Source of the DNA: Verrucomicrobiota bacterium
GTDB lineage: Bacteria > Verrucomicrobiota > Verrucomicrobiia > Chthoniobacterales > UBA10450
DNA: 12,250 nt
Assembly: GCA_003218815.1 (NCBI GenBank)
Contig: QHON01000041.1
Span: 1 to 12,250, forward strand
Direction of reading: 5' to 3'
The position numbers and the translations under genes were made by a program. The notes under the pieces were generated by a model. It was not told the DNA's origin. It saw only the letters and a list, made by a program, of their open reading frames with translations, and did no database searches. Positions 11,831 through 12,250 of this stretch are shown here, one piece after another (position 1 is the first letter of the stretch; every line of letters begins with the position of its first letter).

Positions 11831-12250
11831 ATGAAGCGACTCCTCTGGCTTGATGTGGCAAAAGGATTGACCATTCTCGTGGTCGTTTACTTCCATTTCT
11901 TCCGGACTTACTTCGAGCACGGGATACTTCCGCCCGCCGATTGGCACAGCTTCGCCGCCAGCGCTGCGACTATCTTGAAATACATCTGGGTCAAGCTCTC
12001 TGGACTCGGCTTCCATGCGGTCGGCGTTTTCATCATCCTAAGTGGCTGGGTCCTGATGCAATCGACAGCGAGCCGGGCGGCGAAGGGGCCGGTGTCATGG
12101 ACGGCATGGTATCGCGCCCGGTTCCTGCGCCTTTATCCGATGTACTGGGTCGCGCATTTGGTTTACCTCACCTCACCTTTCGTCGCGCGCTTGGAGAAAA
12201 TCGACAGCCGCATCGTGCTGAGCCTGCTCGGTCTGCGATTCGTGAACATC
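11831..12250 (+). CDS. Acyltransferase-3 family membrane protein, N-terminal part (3' end outside window)
   Basis: The first 140 codons of a gene that runs off the right edge. The start MKRLLWLDVAKGLTILVVVY followed by FHFFRTYF is typical of acyltransferase-3 (OafA/YrhL/WecH-type) proteins, where LDxxKGxxxxxVVxxH carries an essential His (FHF, H22). The next parts agree: GLGFHAVGVFIILSGWVLMQ gives the second span with the conserved FxLSG-type motif, and RARFLRLYPMYWVAHLVYLT gives the RRxxRLxPxY motif. These proteins O-acylate surface sugars or lipids, usually with acetyl or succinyl from a cytoplasmic CoA donor. ATG 11831 has no strong Shine-Dalgarno. The gene diverges from gntK. The substrate is unknown; a C-terminal SGNH domain, if any, would lie outside the window. 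Confidence 0.88.
   Translation, partial: MKRLLWLDVAKGLTILVVVYFHFFRTYFEHGILPPADWHSFAASAATILKYIWVKLSGLGFHAVGVFIILSGWVLMQSTASRAAKGPVSWTAWYRARFLRLYPMYWVAHLVYLTSPFVARLEKIDSRIVLSLLGLRFVNI

Noticed and set aside
1..12250. Defence system, prophage, CRISPR array, insertion sequence or tRNA
   Set aside because: I looked for arrays of repeats, transposase or integrase motifs, terminal repeats and tRNA-like cloverleafs, and saw none.

Overview
The window is a stretch of bacterial chromosome with moderate-to-high GC. Genes are densely packed on both strands, and there is no tRNA, rRNA, CRISPR array, insertion sequence or phage gene. My best guess at the source is a soil-type bacterium, possibly Verrucomicrobiota (Chthoniobacterales-like). 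The guess rests on the gene mix: a DUF3175 protein, an MBOAT/SGNH pair, an ArsR/DUF899/SRPBCC cluster, a signal-less cobalamin-binding protein, and a small secreted protein with a PVPG...DVR...PGTEV...PYT tail. This is inference; no marker gene is present to prove it.

Layout. 1-234: the end of a DUF3175 gene, closed by a strong hairpin. 359-2897: two overlapping plus-strand genes, an AlgI-like MBOAT acyltransferase and a membrane-anchored SGNH-like protein, which together look like an envelope polysaccharide O-acetylation cassette. 2916-3911 (minus): a BtuF-like cobalamin-binding protein, convergent with that pair. 3942-6617 (minus): a tight six-gene operon read right to left. Its order is an ArsR-type repressor, a tiny CxxC membrane protein, a DUF899 thioredoxin-fold protein with CxxC, two SRPBCC/AHSA1 proteins, a SnoaL/NTF2-like protein, and a canonical intrinsic terminator. 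A perfect 8-2-8 palindrome sits on the repressor start and is the probable auto-operator. 6710-7072 (minus): a Lys/Arg/Ala-rich, histone-H1-like protein. 7302-8624 (plus): a cytoplasmic GH13 alpha-amylase-type enzyme. 8691-9380 (minus): a polytopic YdjM-like membrane protein. 9381-9604: a pyrimidine-rich intergenic region. 9605-10468 (plus): an NmrA-like NAD(P)-binding protein. 10626-11150 (minus): a small secreted protein with an 81-bp tandem duplication. 11258-11755 (minus): gluconokinase GntK. From 11831 to the end (plus): the first 140 codons of an acyltransferase-3 membrane protein.

How the parts may work together. The ArsR operon is the most system-like part: one repressor, one operator, one terminator, two CxxC proteins and three small ligand-pocket folds. 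It looks like a small stress- or ligand-responsive unit of unknown substrate. The two ends of the window carry membrane acyltransferases of different families, both suited to modifying surface glycans. GH13 and gluconokinase are ordinary carbohydrate enzymes. I see nothing that is clearly a new defence or mobile system.
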